Source: Leptospira sp.
GTDB lineage: Bacteria > Spirochaetota > Leptospiria > Leptospirales > Leptospiraceae
DNA: 37,950 nucleotides
Assembly (NCBI GenBank): GCA_002786225.1
Contig: PEQN01000026.1
Location: 1 to 37,950 of the forward strand
Reading direction: 5' to 3'
A model generated the notes under the pieces. It was not told the origin of the DNA, did no database searches, and saw nothing but the letters and a program-made list of their open reading frames with translations. Positions 26,073-35,436 of the stretch are shown here, piece after piece. Every line of letters begins with the position of its first letter. Position 1 is the stretch's first letter. The position numbers and the translations under genes are program-made.

Positions 26073-28015
26073 TAAAAAGAATGCTAGAAAAATTTAGCTT
26101 AAAAATTCGCCTAATGTTATTTGTCACTGGAATAGCATTCTTAATAATATTTGTTCTAACGATTATATTTATAGTTTTTGCTTCTAATTCAATACAGGAT
26201 GAAGTACAAGCTCAAGTTGAATCCATAGGTAAGACTAAAAAAGAACTCGTACTGCGATTTTTTGAAGACAAAGACAAAGATGTTATAATATTGTCTACAA
26301 CTTCAGATGTTAAGAACGCATTTCAAGCATTAAAGAAAGGCTTTAATGAATCATCCAATATCCCTTTAAAAATCAGACAATCTTATATTGAAAAGAATCC
26401 TTTTGGTAGCGAAAGAAAAAGCGAATACCTGAAAGCTAGTGATAGTACGAAATACTCTCAAGAACATGAGAAGTATCATTCTTTCTTTCAAAAATACATC
26501 CGAGTAAAATCCTTTTATGATTTATTCTTAATTGATTTAGAAGGAAATATAATTTATTCCGTTTCTAAAGAAGATGATTTTGGAACAAATCTTTTAACTG
26601 GCAGCTATAAGGATTCCAATCTTTCAAAAGTCTTTCAAGAAAGTAAAAACCAAGGTTCAATAGGAATTGTAAGTTTCTCTGATTTTCGAGCCTATCCACC
26701 TTCTAATCATAGACCTGCATCTTTTTTAGCAACTCCTATCTTTATCAATGGAAGTAAAATAGGTGTATTAGCAGTTCAAATATCTACTGAAGAATTAAAC
26801 TCATTGATGATAAATCATTACCTTACAGATTCTTCATCCATTTATTTGGTAGGATATGATCGATTTTTTCGCTCAAATGATCATAGATATCCTAATGAAA
26901 AATTTATACTACATCAAAAGAATAATTCTTTATCAGTTCAAAAAGCATTAGATGGTGCAATAGGAATAATATTAGAAAAAAATTATCGTGGAACAGAAGT
27001 TTATACAGCCTATTCACCGATAACAATCCACGGAATGAGATTTGCTATTCTATCCGAATTTCATTCAGAAGCGGCCATGTATCCATTAAGACAAATTACG
27101 AATAAAATATTGATTGCCTTCTTAATAATTTTTGCATTCGTAATTTCCATAACTCTTGCATTAACTCAATGGATAGCAAATCCTATAACAAAAGTTATAA
27201 ATATGCTATCTTCTTCTACTCGTGAAATAGCAACAACAATCGAGCAACAAGAGAAAACTGCTCAAATGCAATCAGCCTCAGTGAATCAAACCAGTACAAC
27301 TATGGAAGAATTGGGAGCTACATCTCGTCAAAACGCAGAACAAACTGTTACTGTTTCAGAAAAATCCCAAGAAGCCCAAACGAAAGCTACCGAAGGTGCT
27401 GAATTAGTTATGCAAATGGTTCAATCAATGCAAGAGTTAAGAATCAATGTTGATACCATAAGTAAACAGATATTAGATTTATCAGAAAAAAATAATCAAA
27501 TCAGTGAAATTATAAACTTGGTTTCAGATATTGCAATTCAAACCAATATGCTTGCCTTAAATGCAGCTGTGGAAGCCGCAAGAGCTGGAGAATATGGAAA
27601 AGGATTTGCTGTTGTTGCAGTCGAAATCAGAAAACTAGCAGACGAATCGAATTTTAGCTCAGAAAAAATCCAAGAAATTCTCTTAGAAATAAAAAAATCA
27701 ACAGATAACACTGTGATGGCAGCAGAAGAAGGAATTAAAAAGGTAGAAAGATCTGTAAATTTTGGAATCAGTGTTGAAGGTTCATTTCTCGGAATTCGTC
27801 ATGCGATAGATACAGTCTTTCAGTCGCTGGAACAAATTTCTTTAAATATTCGTCAACAATCTATAGCAATCAATGAAATCGTTCAAGCCATGGATTCTTT
27901 AAATAGAGGATCGGAAGAAACTGCAGTAGGGATCAGTCAAATCAAACAAGGAGTATCACAGGTGAATGATGCTGCTTCTGAAATGAAAGTTCTAATTGAT
28001 GGAAAGAATGATTGA
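26069..28015 (+). CDS. Methyl-accepting chemotaxis protein with shortened HAMP region
   Basis: A 648-residue transmembrane receptor. TM1 is at ~13-38 (LMLFVTGIAFLIIFVLTIIFIVF), followed by a ~300-residue periplasmic sensor that looks Cache-like (DLFLIDLEGNIIYSVSKEDDFGTNL, TPIFINGSKIGVLAVQIS). TM2 is IAFLIIFAFVISITLAL, followed by a very short HAMP-like stretch (NPITKVINML) running directly into the methylation helix. The signalling tip is intact: [27 protein letters not shown]. There is no C-terminal pentapeptide tether for CheR/CheB. It overlaps the cheW stop and is followed by cheA, so it is presumably a main input of this array. Ligand unknown. Confidence 0.92.
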   Translation: MIKRMLEKFSLKIRLMLFVTGIAFLIIFVLTIIFIVFASNSIQDEVQAQVESIGKTKKELVLRFFEDKDKDVIILSTTSDVKNAFQALKKGFNESSNIPLKIRQSYIEKNPFGSERKSEYLKASDSTKYSQEHEKYHSFFQKYIRVKSFYDLFLIDLEGNIIYSVSKEDDFGTNLLTGSYKDSNLSKVFQESKNQGSIGIVSFSDFRAYPPSNHRPASFLATPIFINGSKIGVLAVQISTEELNSLMINHYLTDSSSIYLVGYDRFFRSNDHRYPNEKFILHQKNNSLSVQKALDGAIGIILEKNYRGTEVYTAYSPITIHGMRFAILSEFHSEAAMYPLRQITNKILIAFLIIFAFVISITLALTQWIANPITKVINMLSSSTREIATTIEQQEKTAQMQSASVNQTSTTMEELGATSRQNAEQTVTVSEKSQEAQTKATEGAELVMQMVQSMQELRINVDTISKQILDLSEKNNQISEIINLVSDIAIQTNMLALNAAVEAARAGEYGKGFAVVAVEIRKLADESNFSSEKIQEILLEIKKSTDNTVMAAEEGIKKVERSVNFGISVEGSFLGIRHAIDTVFQSLEQISLNIRQQSIAINEIVQAMDSLNRGSEETAVGISQIKQGVSQVNDAASEMKVLIDGKND

Positions 28016-28027
28016 ATGAGCAAATAG

Positions 28028-30343
28028 ATGAAAATAGAAGATCAAGAAATCAGGGAAATATTTGAAATAGATAGTTTAGACCATATTCAAAAGATTGAAT
28101 CTGGTATTCTTGATTTAGAACAAAATCCAAATTCACAAGAAGGATTCAAGACTATATTCCGCGAAGCTCACAGTTTAAAAGGATCAGCAGGAATTCTTGG
28201 TCTTAAAGAAATAGAATCTATAACTCATGTCTTAGAAGATTACTTAGGAAAATTAAGTAAAGGTTATGGTGATTATAAATCAGACGATAATGATAGAATA
28301 TTCTATGTTTTAGATCAACTCAAACTCTTAGTCAAACAAGCAATAACTGGCGAAAAAGCTAAAGTGGACGTAAAAAAAACAGTTGATGTCCTAACAAAGA
28401 AAGAGCCTCCACCTAATCAAAAAGAAATTGATTCCAATAGAAGTCCAGTATTTACAAATAAATTAAATCAAAATCCAAGTTTAAGTAGTAATTCTTCAAG
28501 CCCAAGTTCCCCGAAAGTGAATGAAGAAGCTCTTGAATCCTCTGCTAGTGTTACCGATGAACGTAAGAAAGCTAGCAATTCCGAAAAAAAACCCATCCCT
28601 GAAGCAAGTTCCCAAAAATCTTCTCCAAAAAAAGGATTTCGCATTGAAACTATGCGAGTCGATCCAGAAAAGCTAGATGCCTTATTGGGAAATACAGGGG
28701 AACTAATTATAGCAAAGAACAGAATTCAAAAAAGATCCTTAGAAATATCAGAATTGCTAATGCAGTTAGAGGAATTTTCAAAAGTTTGGAGAAGCATAAA
28801 AGGTATTGAACCTAAAGAAAAGGTCAATTGGGACAAAATCTTAAAAAAAATTATTATATTAAAAGCAAAATGTCAACAAGATGCAACTAAGCTTGATTTA
28901 GTATCAAATAAACTTGAAGAAGGTGTACAGAAAGTTCGTTTATTACCACTTTCAAGTGTTTTCGAAATATTTCCAAGAGTTGTTAGGGACTTAAGTAGAG
29001 AATTAGGAAAAGAAGTTTATCTCACTTTGGAAGGTGGAGAAGTTACTGCTGATAAGCTGATCATTGAAGAATGTAAAGATTCATTAATGCATTTAGTTAG
29101 AAATGCTCTCGACCATGGCATTGAAACTAGAGAAGAACGAGTAAATAATGGAAAAGTAAATCCTGCTCGAATAAGAATATCTGGAAGCCTAAAAGATAAT
29201 TTCATTAATCTTATTGTAGAAGATGATGGAAGAGGTTTAGATTTAGAAAAAATAAAAGAAAAGGCAATTTCTTTAGGATTATATAATACACAAGAATTGA
29301 ATGATTTAACAGAATCTCAAATTTTTGGATTAATTTTTCAACAAGGTTTTTCTACTCGAACCGAAGTAACTAATCTTTCTGGGAGAGGTTATGGAATGGA
29401 CGTTGTTAGAAATTTTGCTGAAAGGTTTAAAGGAACAATTGATATTGAATCCTCTAAAGATACTGGAACTAAATTTTTCATTAAGATTCCCACCAACTTT
29501 AGTACAAATCATTTACTTATAGTTGGAGTGAATGGTTGGAAGTATGGAATTCCAATTGAATTCGTTAAACAAAGTTTAGTTGTAAGAAAAGAAGAAATTA
29601 GAATGGTGGAGTCTAAGCCAACTATCCATTTTGGGAATGAGTTTGTTAGAATCGTATCGTTTGCAGACTTTTTTCCAGTAACGTATCAAAGAAAAGAATC
29701 AATAAAAAAAAATAAGAGATATGAGACTTGCATAGTTTTAGAGTATAATTCTGAAAAATACGGAATAATCATTGATTACATTTATGAAAAGCAAGAAATT
29801 TTGTTGAAACCTTTTTTAGGATTATTGGAAGGAATAAAAAACATAAGTGGAACAACAATATTAGAATCTGGTGAAATCTGTTGTATTATAAATATTTCAG
29901 AACTATTTAAAGAGATTAAAGGTAAGCCCTTATTTAATAACTTCAAAGACGAAATCATTCAAAGTAAAAAAAATAAATCAATTTTAATCGTTGAAGACAG
30001 CTTAATAACTCGAGCACAATTGCAACGAATTATTGAAGGAAATGGATATCCAGTTATCACGGCAACCAATGGCCAAGAAGGTCTAGATAAATGTAAAGTC
30101 TCTCCACCAGATCTTATTCTTACTGATATAGAAATGCCAATAATGGATGGATTTGGATTTATACGAGAGATAAAGAAACAAGAAACATTGAAGAGAATAC
30201 CTATTATTGTCTTAACAAGCCTAGGTTCTAATGAACACATTGAAATGGGAAAGGAGTTAGGCGCAGATAGCTATTTGGTTAAATCCCAATTCGATCAATC
30301 ACTTCTAATGAAAACGGTTGAAAGATTGGTTGCTGGAAGTTAG
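28028..30343 (+). CDS. cheA: Hybrid chemotaxis histidine kinase CheA with C-terminal receiver, lacking P2
   Basis: A 771-residue CheA. The HPt domain (1-110) has phospho-accepting His48 (EAHSLKGSAG). Residues ~120-205 are a Ser/Pro/Asn-rich linker where the CheY-binding P2 domain would be. The P3 dimerisation domain starts at ~205, with a longer helical hairpin than usual. The P4 ATPase has Asn359 and His363 (HLVRNALDHGIE), the G1 box EDDGRGLD (399) and G2 GRGYGMDVV. P5 (CheW-like) spans ~493-635. A receiver follows (~650-771) with Asp700 (LILTDIEMP) and Lys752. All kinase residues are present, so it should autophosphorylate and can pass phosphate to its own receiver, CheB or the cyclase receiver encoded downstream. 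It begins 12 bases after the receptor stop; the ribosome binding site is weak. Confidence 0.95.
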   Translation: MKIEDQEIREIFEIDSLDHIQKIESGILDLEQNPNSQEGFKTIFREAHSLKGSAGILGLKEIESITHVLEDYLGKLSKGYGDYKSDDNDRIFYVLDQLKLLVKQAITGEKAKVDVKKTVDVLTKKEPPPNQKEIDSNRSPVFTNKLNQNPSLSSNSSSPSSPKVNEEALESSASVTDERKKASNSEKKPIPEASSQKSSPKKGFRIETMRVDPEKLDALLGNTGELIIAKNRIQKRSLEISELLMQLEEFSKVWRSIKGIEPKEKVNWDKILKKIIILKAKCQQDATKLDLVSNKLEEGVQKVRLLPLSSVFEIFPRVVRDLSRELGKEVYLTLEGGEVTADKLIIEECKDSLMHLVRNALDHGIETREERVNNGKVNPARIRISGSLKDNFINLIVEDDGRGLDLEKIKEKAISLGLYNTQELNDLTESQIFGLIFQQGFSTRTEVTNLSGRGYGMDVVRNFAERFKGTIDIESSKDTGTKFFIKIPTNFSTNHLLIVGVNGWKYGIPIEFVKQSLVVRKEEIRMVESKPTIHFGNEFVRIVSFADFFPVTYQRKESIKKNKRYETCIVLEYNSEKYGIIIDYIYEKQEILLKPFLGLLEGIKNISGTTILESGEICCIINISELFKEIKGKPLFNNFKDEIIQSKKNKSILIVEDSLITRAQLQRIIEGNGYPVITATNGQEGLDKCKVSPPDLILTDIEMPIMDGFGFIREIKKQETLKRIPIIVLTSLGSNEHIEMGKELGADSYLVKSQFDQSLLMKTVERLVAGS

Positions 30344-30346
30344 AGT

Positions 30347-31375
30347 ATGAAAACTAAAGTTTTAATTATTGAAGATAATCCCGTAGTAAGAAAATTTTAT
30401 GAAAAAGCAATAGCTAATTTGCCCTTTGTTGACTTAGTCGGTATGGCTAGTAATGGACAGGAAGGTCTAGAAATTCTCCATTCTAAAGATCCAGATGTAA
30501 TTCTATGTGATTTAAATATGCCTGTTATGGATGGCTTTGAATTTACAAGAAGAGCAATGATAGAAAAGCCTAAACCAATACTTATCGTATCAGACCTGGT
30601 GCAAGAAGATGATCACGAAAATAGATATAAGGTATTAGATTTAGGTGCTATAGATATTTTACCAAAACCAAAGTCAGGTGGAAATCTTGATTGGCTTACT
30701 GGTGATTTAGAGAGAAAAATAAATATTCTGAAACGAGTTGTTGTCTTCTCTAGAAAATCTTATAATGAAAAATCATTTTCACCACCTGTAAATGATCACT
30801 ACAAAAAAGATGAATATCAAATTGTTGCTATTGGTGCATCAACAGGTGGCCCTCAAGCATATCAAAAAATTTTTTCTGAGATAAATCCAAAATTCAATTT
30901 ACCCATTGTTTGCGCTCAACATATTAGCGAAGGTTTTACAAATAGCTTGGTCTCATGGTTAAGCTCAACTTCAAATTTAAAAATCCATTTGGCATCTGAT
31001 CAAGAAATTATGAAACCTGGAATTATTTATTTTCCACCAGATGGATTTCATATCAAAGTAGATAAGCTAAAAATTCAATTGGATCCAAACAAAGGAAACT
31101 ATAAACACAAGCCTTCTATTGATTGCTTATTTAATTCAATTTTTGAAAACTACGGATCTAAGTCTATAGCTGTCTTATTAACTGGAATGGGATCGGATGG
31201 AGCAGAAGGTTTAGAAAAAATACGCAAGGCTGGAGGGTATACAATTGCACAAGATGAGGCAACTTCCATAGTGTATGGAATGCCCCGTGTAGCAAAAGAA
31301 AATGGCAGTGTGAAAGAAGAATTACCAATTGAAAAAATAGCTTCTCGCTTACTCATAATGGGAGGAGCATCTTGA
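30347..31375 (+). CDS. cheB: Chemotaxis protein-glutamate methylesterase CheB
   Basis: A 342-residue two-domain CheB. The receiver (1-125) has Asp55 (VILCDLNMPVMDG) and Lys106 (DILPKPKSGG). The esterase domain (~155-342) has the catalytic triad Ser164 (IGASTGGPQA), His191 (CAQHISEGFT) and Asp283 (TGMGSDGAEGL). It removes receptor methyl esters when phosphorylated by CheA, working against CheR for adaptation. Length is normal for the family. It begins 3 bases after the cheA stop, and its own stop overlaps the TTG start of the cyclase gene (TTGA), indicating translational coupling. No CheD is encoded nearby. Confidence 0.96.
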   Translation: MKTKVLIIEDNPVVRKFYEKAIANLPFVDLVGMASNGQEGLEILHSKDPDVILCDLNMPVMDGFEFTRRAMIEKPKPILIVSDLVQEDDHENRYKVLDLGAIDILPKPKSGGNLDWLTGDLERKINILKRVVVFSRKSYNEKSFSPPVNDHYKKDEYQIVAIGASTGGPQAYQKIFSEINPKFNLPIVCAQHISEGFTNSLVSWLSSTSNLKIHLASDQEIMKPGIIYFPPDGFHIKVDKLKIQLDPNKGNYKHKPSIDCLFNSIFENYGSKSIAVLLTGMGSDGAEGLEKIRKAGGYTIAQDEATSIVYGMPRVAKENGSVKEELPIEKIASRLLIMGGAS

Positions 31376-32652
31376 AAGATTCAAAAATTTTATTTGCTGA
31401 AGATAGTACAATTCAAGGAACAATTTTAAAGAAGCTATTAACCCAAAGAGGCTTCGATGTTCGTTGGGCAAAAAATGGAGAAGAAGGTTGGAACTTACTT
31501 CAAGATTTTCAACCTTCTCTCATTATCTCCGATGTAGAAATGCCAATTTTAGATGGATACGAGTTCTGCAGTCGAATAAAAAAAGATTTAAACTTTCGAA
31601 ACATACCTGTTGTTTTGTGTTCTAGTTTGTCAGACCCTGAAGATATTATTCGTGGGATAGAGTGTGGAGCTAATGGATACATAACCAAACCATATGAAGA
31701 ATCCTTTCTGATGTATCGAATCGAATCCATTTTGAATAACATGGAACAAGATGTCGAAGATAATAATCCTATCGATGTTCAATATGCAGGTAAAACATAT
31801 ACTATCCAAGCAAGTAAAATGCATATGATGCAGATTCTTTTATCAATATATGAAAATACTGTTAAGAAGAATAAAGAACTGCTAATTACGCAGATTGATT
31901 TGCAACATAAAGCTCAGGAATTAGAGAAAAGCTTACAAGAGTCAGAAAGACTTCTTCGCAATATTCTCCCAGAAAAAATAGCTGATAGATTAAAATCTCA
32001 AGGTTTCGACAAACCAGAGTATTTCGAAAGTGTTTCTGTACTTTTTACTGACTTTAAAGGATTTACTGATGTAGCTGAATTTATGAGCCCTGACGAATTG
32101 GTAGAACAATTGGATCTTTGTTTTGCGCAGTTTGATGCTATAGTAGAGATGTATGGAGTTGAAAAATTAAAAACTATTGGCGATTCTTATATGGCTGCTG
32201 GTGGTATTCCTGTTTCAAATCAAACCCACCCTGTTGATCTTATTAGAGCAGCAATGGAAATTAAACAATTTATGGACATGACTAAAAATCTAAGAAAAGA
32301 CCAAGGACTTCCTTATTGGGAATTGAGGATAGGGATACACACAGGTCCAGTAGTAGCAGGTGTTATTGGAAACAAAAAGTTTGCTTATGATATGTGGGGT
32401 GATACTGTAAATACTGCTAGTAGGATGGAATCATCTGGCGAAGTTGGTCGAGTGAATATATCAAGAGATACCTATGAAAAGGTAAAAGATTTTTTTCTTT
32501 GTCATTACCGAGGGAAAATTCCTGCTAAAAATAAAGGTTCTATAGATATGTTTTTTGTTGAGAGGATACACCCAGAGCTTTCTCGCGATGAAGAAGGTTT
32601 GGTTCCAAATGATAATTTTTTTTCTTTGTATAAAAAGCTAACAGGAAAGTAG
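31372..32652 (+). CDS. Response regulator with class III adenylate cyclase output domain
   Basis: A 426-residue protein. An N-terminal receiver (1-125) has phospho-acceptor Asp54 (LIISDVEMP) and Lys106 (GYITKPYEE). A coiled-coil linker (~165-205) ends in the RLLRNILPEKIADRL motif typical before cyclase domains. The cyclase domain (~215-410) has metal Asp227 (LFTDFKGFT) and Asp271 (TIGDSYM), the adenine-selecting pair Lys267/Asp340 (EKLKTIG, YDMWGD), and Asn347 and Arg351 (NTASRME). It should therefore make cAMP on receiver phosphorylation, most simply by the CheA encoded two genes upstream. The start is TTG at 31372: it overlaps the cheB stop and has GGGAGGAG about 6 bases upstream. This is the apparent output of the operon. 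Confidence 0.93.
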   Translation: MKDSKILFAEDSTIQGTILKKLLTQRGFDVRWAKNGEEGWNLLQDFQPSLIISDVEMPILDGYEFCSRIKKDLNFRNIPVVLCSSLSDPEDIIRGIECGANGYITKPYEESFLMYRIESILNNMEQDVEDNNPIDVQYAGKTYTIQASKMHMMQILLSIYENTVKKNKELLITQIDLQHKAQELEKSLQESERLLRNILPEKIADRLKSQGFDKPEYFESVSVLFTDFKGFTDVAEFMSPDELVEQLDLCFAQFDAIVEMYGVEKLKTIGDSYMAAGGIPVSNQTHPVDLIRAAMEIKQFMDMTKNLRKDQGLPYWELRIGIHTGPVVAGVIGNKKFAYDMWGDTVNTASRMESSGEVGRVNISRDTYEKVKDFFLCHYRGKIPAKNKGSIDMFFVERIHPELSRDEEGLVPNDNFFSLYKKLTGK

Positions 32653-32699
32653 ATTGTAACTATGAAAAAGTCGATACTAATAAAGGAAGTTAAAACCAA

Positions 32700-34586
32700 A
32701 TGATTTATTCCAATCAACAAATTAAAAGAGGAAAGAGTCTTAAATCTTCGTTTCTATTCTTTTTTTCAGTTTTACTTATTCTTCTGATATTTAGTGAACT
32801 TTTTATAACGATAAAATCTTTTATAAACTTTTTAGATCAAAAAAAATCACTTCATACAATTCAATTAACAAGTGATTTGATGCTAGGGACGATTGAATTA
32901 TCTTTGGAAAGAAGTGTCTCTCAAGCAGCCTTACACATTCAAGATCCTGTAAATTCCGAATTTAGAAAATTGTTAGACCGTCAAAGAGATTTAGCAAATC
33001 CTCGAATACAAAATGTAATAGATAATACTGAACAAACTATAGTAAAAGAAAAATTAAAAGATATCATGAATCGATTAGAAAAAATTCGAAGTGATATAGA
33101 TAGGAATTTAGCTTTACCTTTAAGTCAAAGAGATGTATCTATTGTAAATAATGTTCATGTTTTTTTTCCTCAAGTAATTGAAGATGCAAGATCAGTCAGT
33201 AATTTACTTAAGGGAGTGCATATAAATTTGGATAAAGATATCCAAGCTTTAGAAAGTTTACAAGCATTTGCTTGGGAAGCTAGAGAATACGGAGGAAGAG
33301 AAAGAACTTATTTAGCAATTGCGGTGTATAACAGATCTGAATTTGACAGCGAGATTCTCGGTCGTATGGAGACATTAGATAGTCATACCCTTTACGCCAA
33401 ACGAATGATAGATTCTCTTTTTTCAATTAATACATATTCTGAAGATTTGATTGAAGAATATAAAAAAATGAATACTTTATATTTTTCAGATTATTATAAT
33501 AGGAAAGAAGAATTAAAAAATCAAATTAAAAAGCGAGAATTTAAAGAAAATTTTTCAAATTTTTTCCAGTATTCATCGGATGCTCTTGATTCCATCGTTC
33601 AATTAGTTCAATCATCTGCTGAAGAATTAGTTCCTGTACAGGAACAAGTTGTACGCAATGCATTTATTCAATTTTCTGTTAGTTTAATTGTAACCATTGT
33701 TGCTGTTGGAATTGGTTATTTTTCCATTAGATATTCAACTAAAACATTAATTGATCGAATAACAGAAGCTTCTCAAGTATTAAAGAAGTTAGCATCAGGG
33801 GAAAAATCAAATGATGTAAATATCTCTGGTGTACTTGCTATTGAAATTGCTGATTTAATAGAAGCTGCTCAAACATTCCGAAAAAATATGCTCGAATTGG
33901 AAGATTTGATATCTGACCAATCTGCTGCGGTTAACCAGACAACAACGACTATGATTTCATTGGAAAAGTCCTCAAGACGAACAGCAGAAGATGCACAAGA
34001 AGGTGTGAAAAAATCTCAGACAGCACTCAATATTGCAGAAGATGGTGCAATTATGGGTGACAAAATGAACCAAGTCCAAGCTCAAGTTGAGAAAGTTGTG
34101 GATGAAATGGCCCAAAAAATAGATCTCTTAGTTGAACAAACAGGTGATATTTCAACGATAGTTAGTTTGGTAGGTGAATTAGCTAACCAAACAAATATGC
34201 TTGCTTTAAATGCGGCAGTAGAGGCAGCAAGAGCTGGTGAGTTTGGAAAAGGATTCTCAGTAGTTGCTTCTGAAATTCGAAAGCTTGCTGATGAATCCAA
34301 AAATTCAGCATCTAGAATACAAAGTATTTTGCTTGAATTTAAATCATCATCTCAAGAAGCAATTCAATTGAGTAGAAAAGGTAAACAATTTGTTGATGAA
34401 GGATCTACAATAGTAAATTATACAACAGCAAAATTTAAAGAAGTATCAATAACTTCTCGATTTGTTTCAGAAACTATAGAAACCATAGCATTAAACTTAA
34501 AGGAACAATCACGTGCATATGGAGAAATCACCTTAGCTATGAACTCTCTAAATGATAAAACGAATCGATTTATTAATAATAAATGA
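32700..34586 (+). CDS. Methyl-accepting chemotaxis protein with helical periplasmic domain
   Basis: A 628-residue receptor. TM1 is [20 protein letters not shown] (~17-36) and TM2 [19 protein letters not shown] (~326-344). The ~285 residues between are almost entirely predicted helix and include an [19 protein letters not shown] segment reminiscent of NIT or other helical-bundle sensors. A full-length HAMP-like region (~345-405) follows TM2, unlike the first receptor of the operon. The signalling tip is conserved: [39 protein letters not shown]. No C-terminal tether pentapeptide. It lies 47 bases after the cyclase gene with its own AAGGAAG ribosome binding site, so it may be the last gene of the operon. 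Ligand unknown. Confidence 0.9.
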   Translation: MIYSNQQIKRGKSLKSSFLFFFSVLLILLIFSELFITIKSFINFLDQKKSLHTIQLTSDLMLGTIELSLERSVSQAALHIQDPVNSEFRKLLDRQRDLANPRIQNVIDNTEQTIVKEKLKDIMNRLEKIRSDIDRNLALPLSQRDVSIVNNVHVFFPQVIEDARSVSNLLKGVHINLDKDIQALESLQAFAWEAREYGGRERTYLAIAVYNRSEFDSEILGRMETLDSHTLYAKRMIDSLFSINTYSEDLIEEYKKMNTLYFSDYYNRKEELKNQIKKREFKENFSNFFQYSSDALDSIVQLVQSSAEELVPVQEQVVRNAFIQFSVSLIVTIVAVGIGYFSIRYSTKTLIDRITEASQVLKKLASGEKSNDVNISGVLAIEIADLIEAAQTFRKNMLELEDLISDQSAAVNQTTTTMISLEKSSRRTAEDAQEGVKKSQTALNIAEDGAIMGDKMNQVQAQVEKVVDEMAQKIDLLVEQTGDISTIVSLVGELANQTNMLALNAAVEAARAGEFGKGFSVVASEIRKLADESKNSASRIQSILLEFKSSSQEAIQLSRKGKQFVDEGSTIVNYTTAKFKEVSITSRFVSETIETIALNLKEQSRAYGEITLAMNSLNDKTNRFINNK

Positions 34587-34647
34587 GTTAAAATCAATTA
34601 TTTCTTATTATTGAGTTAGAATTTCAATTTTAATCTAGACAAGAAAA

Positions 34648-34668
34648 GAATTCCCATTCCAGGAATTC
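34648..34668. repeat. Perfect inverted repeat ahead of the NRDE gene
   Basis: GAATTCC (34648-34654), spacer CATTCCA, GGAATTC (34662-34668). It lies 26 bases before the preferred ATG at 34695, in the 108-base gap after the second receptor gene. No T-tract follows on the plus strand, so an operator or an mRNA leader hairpin is more likely than a terminator. Confidence 0.4.
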
Positions 34669-34694
34669 CCGAAATATTGGATGAATCCTCTGCC

Positions 34695-35426
34695 ATGTGC
34701 TTAATTTCTTTCTCATATAAATTTCCGGAAGGCAATCACTTTGTCCTTGCTGCCAATAGAGATGAATTTTACGAAAGGAAGACCTTAGCCGCGAATAGTT
34801 GGGAAGAAGACCCAAGAGTTTGGGGTGGAAGAGACTTGCAGAATGGTGGTGCTTGGCTAGGTGTTCGAGTAGATGGGAGATTTGCATTTTTAACCAATTA
34901 CCGAGACTTTCGTTTGAAACCTCTATCATCCCCTATTTCTAGAGGACATCTTGTCCGAGATTTTCTTCTTTCGGAAGAATCGCCTAAAGTTTTTATTGAA
35001 TCCAGAATCATGAACTCATCTTCCTATGAAGGATTCAATCTTATAATAGGGAATCATACTTCTGCCCATTACTGGAATAACATTAAAAAACTTGAACATG
35101 AGCTCAAGCCAGGAATCTATTCTGTTTCAAATGGAATTTTAGATGAGCCTTGGCCTAAACTTCAGAAAGCAAAATCAAGATTTGCTAGCTTGATCGAATC
35201 AAGCAACAAGAATCAATTCGATCCTAATCAATTTTTCAATTACCTTCAAGATAAAACACAGGCGGAAGAAGACAAATTGCCAGATACAGGAATTCCTAAG
35301 GACAAAGAAAAGGCTTTATCTAGTATTTTTATTGAACTTTCAGGGTATGGAACTCGCTCGTCTACTTTTGTTAGCTTTCCTCAAAATGGAAAAGTAATTC
35401 GAGAAGAGCGAGTTTGGATTCCATAA
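34695..35426 (+). CDS. NRDE / TANGO2-family protein
   Basis: A 243-residue protein of the NRDE family (DUF833), which includes eukaryotic TANGO2. Hallmarks are MCLISF at the extreme N-terminus, FVLAANRDEFYERKT (the NRDE motif), WGGRDLQNGGAWLGVRVDGRFAFLTNYRD, GPS-like SPISRGHLV, FNLIIGN, YSVSNGILDEPWPK, and GYGTRSSTFV near the end. The fold is related to N-terminal nucleophile hydrolases, with Cys2 the candidate nucleophile; eukaryotic members are linked to haem and lipid handling, but the reaction is not established. An in-frame TTG at 34677 exists, but the family begins MCxI, which fixes the ATG at 34695. Confidence 0.88.
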   Translation: MCLISFSYKFPEGNHFVLAANRDEFYERKTLAANSWEEDPRVWGGRDLQNGGAWLGVRVDGRFAFLTNYRDFRLKPLSSPISRGHLVRDFLLSEESPKVFIESRIMNSSSYEGFNLIIGNHTSAHYWNNIKKLEHELKPGIYSVSNGILDEPWPKLQKAKSRFASLIESSNKNQFDPNQFFNYLQDKTQAEEDKLPDTGIPKDKEKALSSIFIELSGYGTRSSTFVSFPQNGKVIREERVWIP

Positions 35427-35436
35427 TTTAATTATT

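Noticed and set aside
34587..34626. TTAAAAT...ATTTTAA pairing after the second receptor gene as a terminator
   Set aside because: The arms are AT-only and interrupted, with no T-tract. Not strong enough to list.
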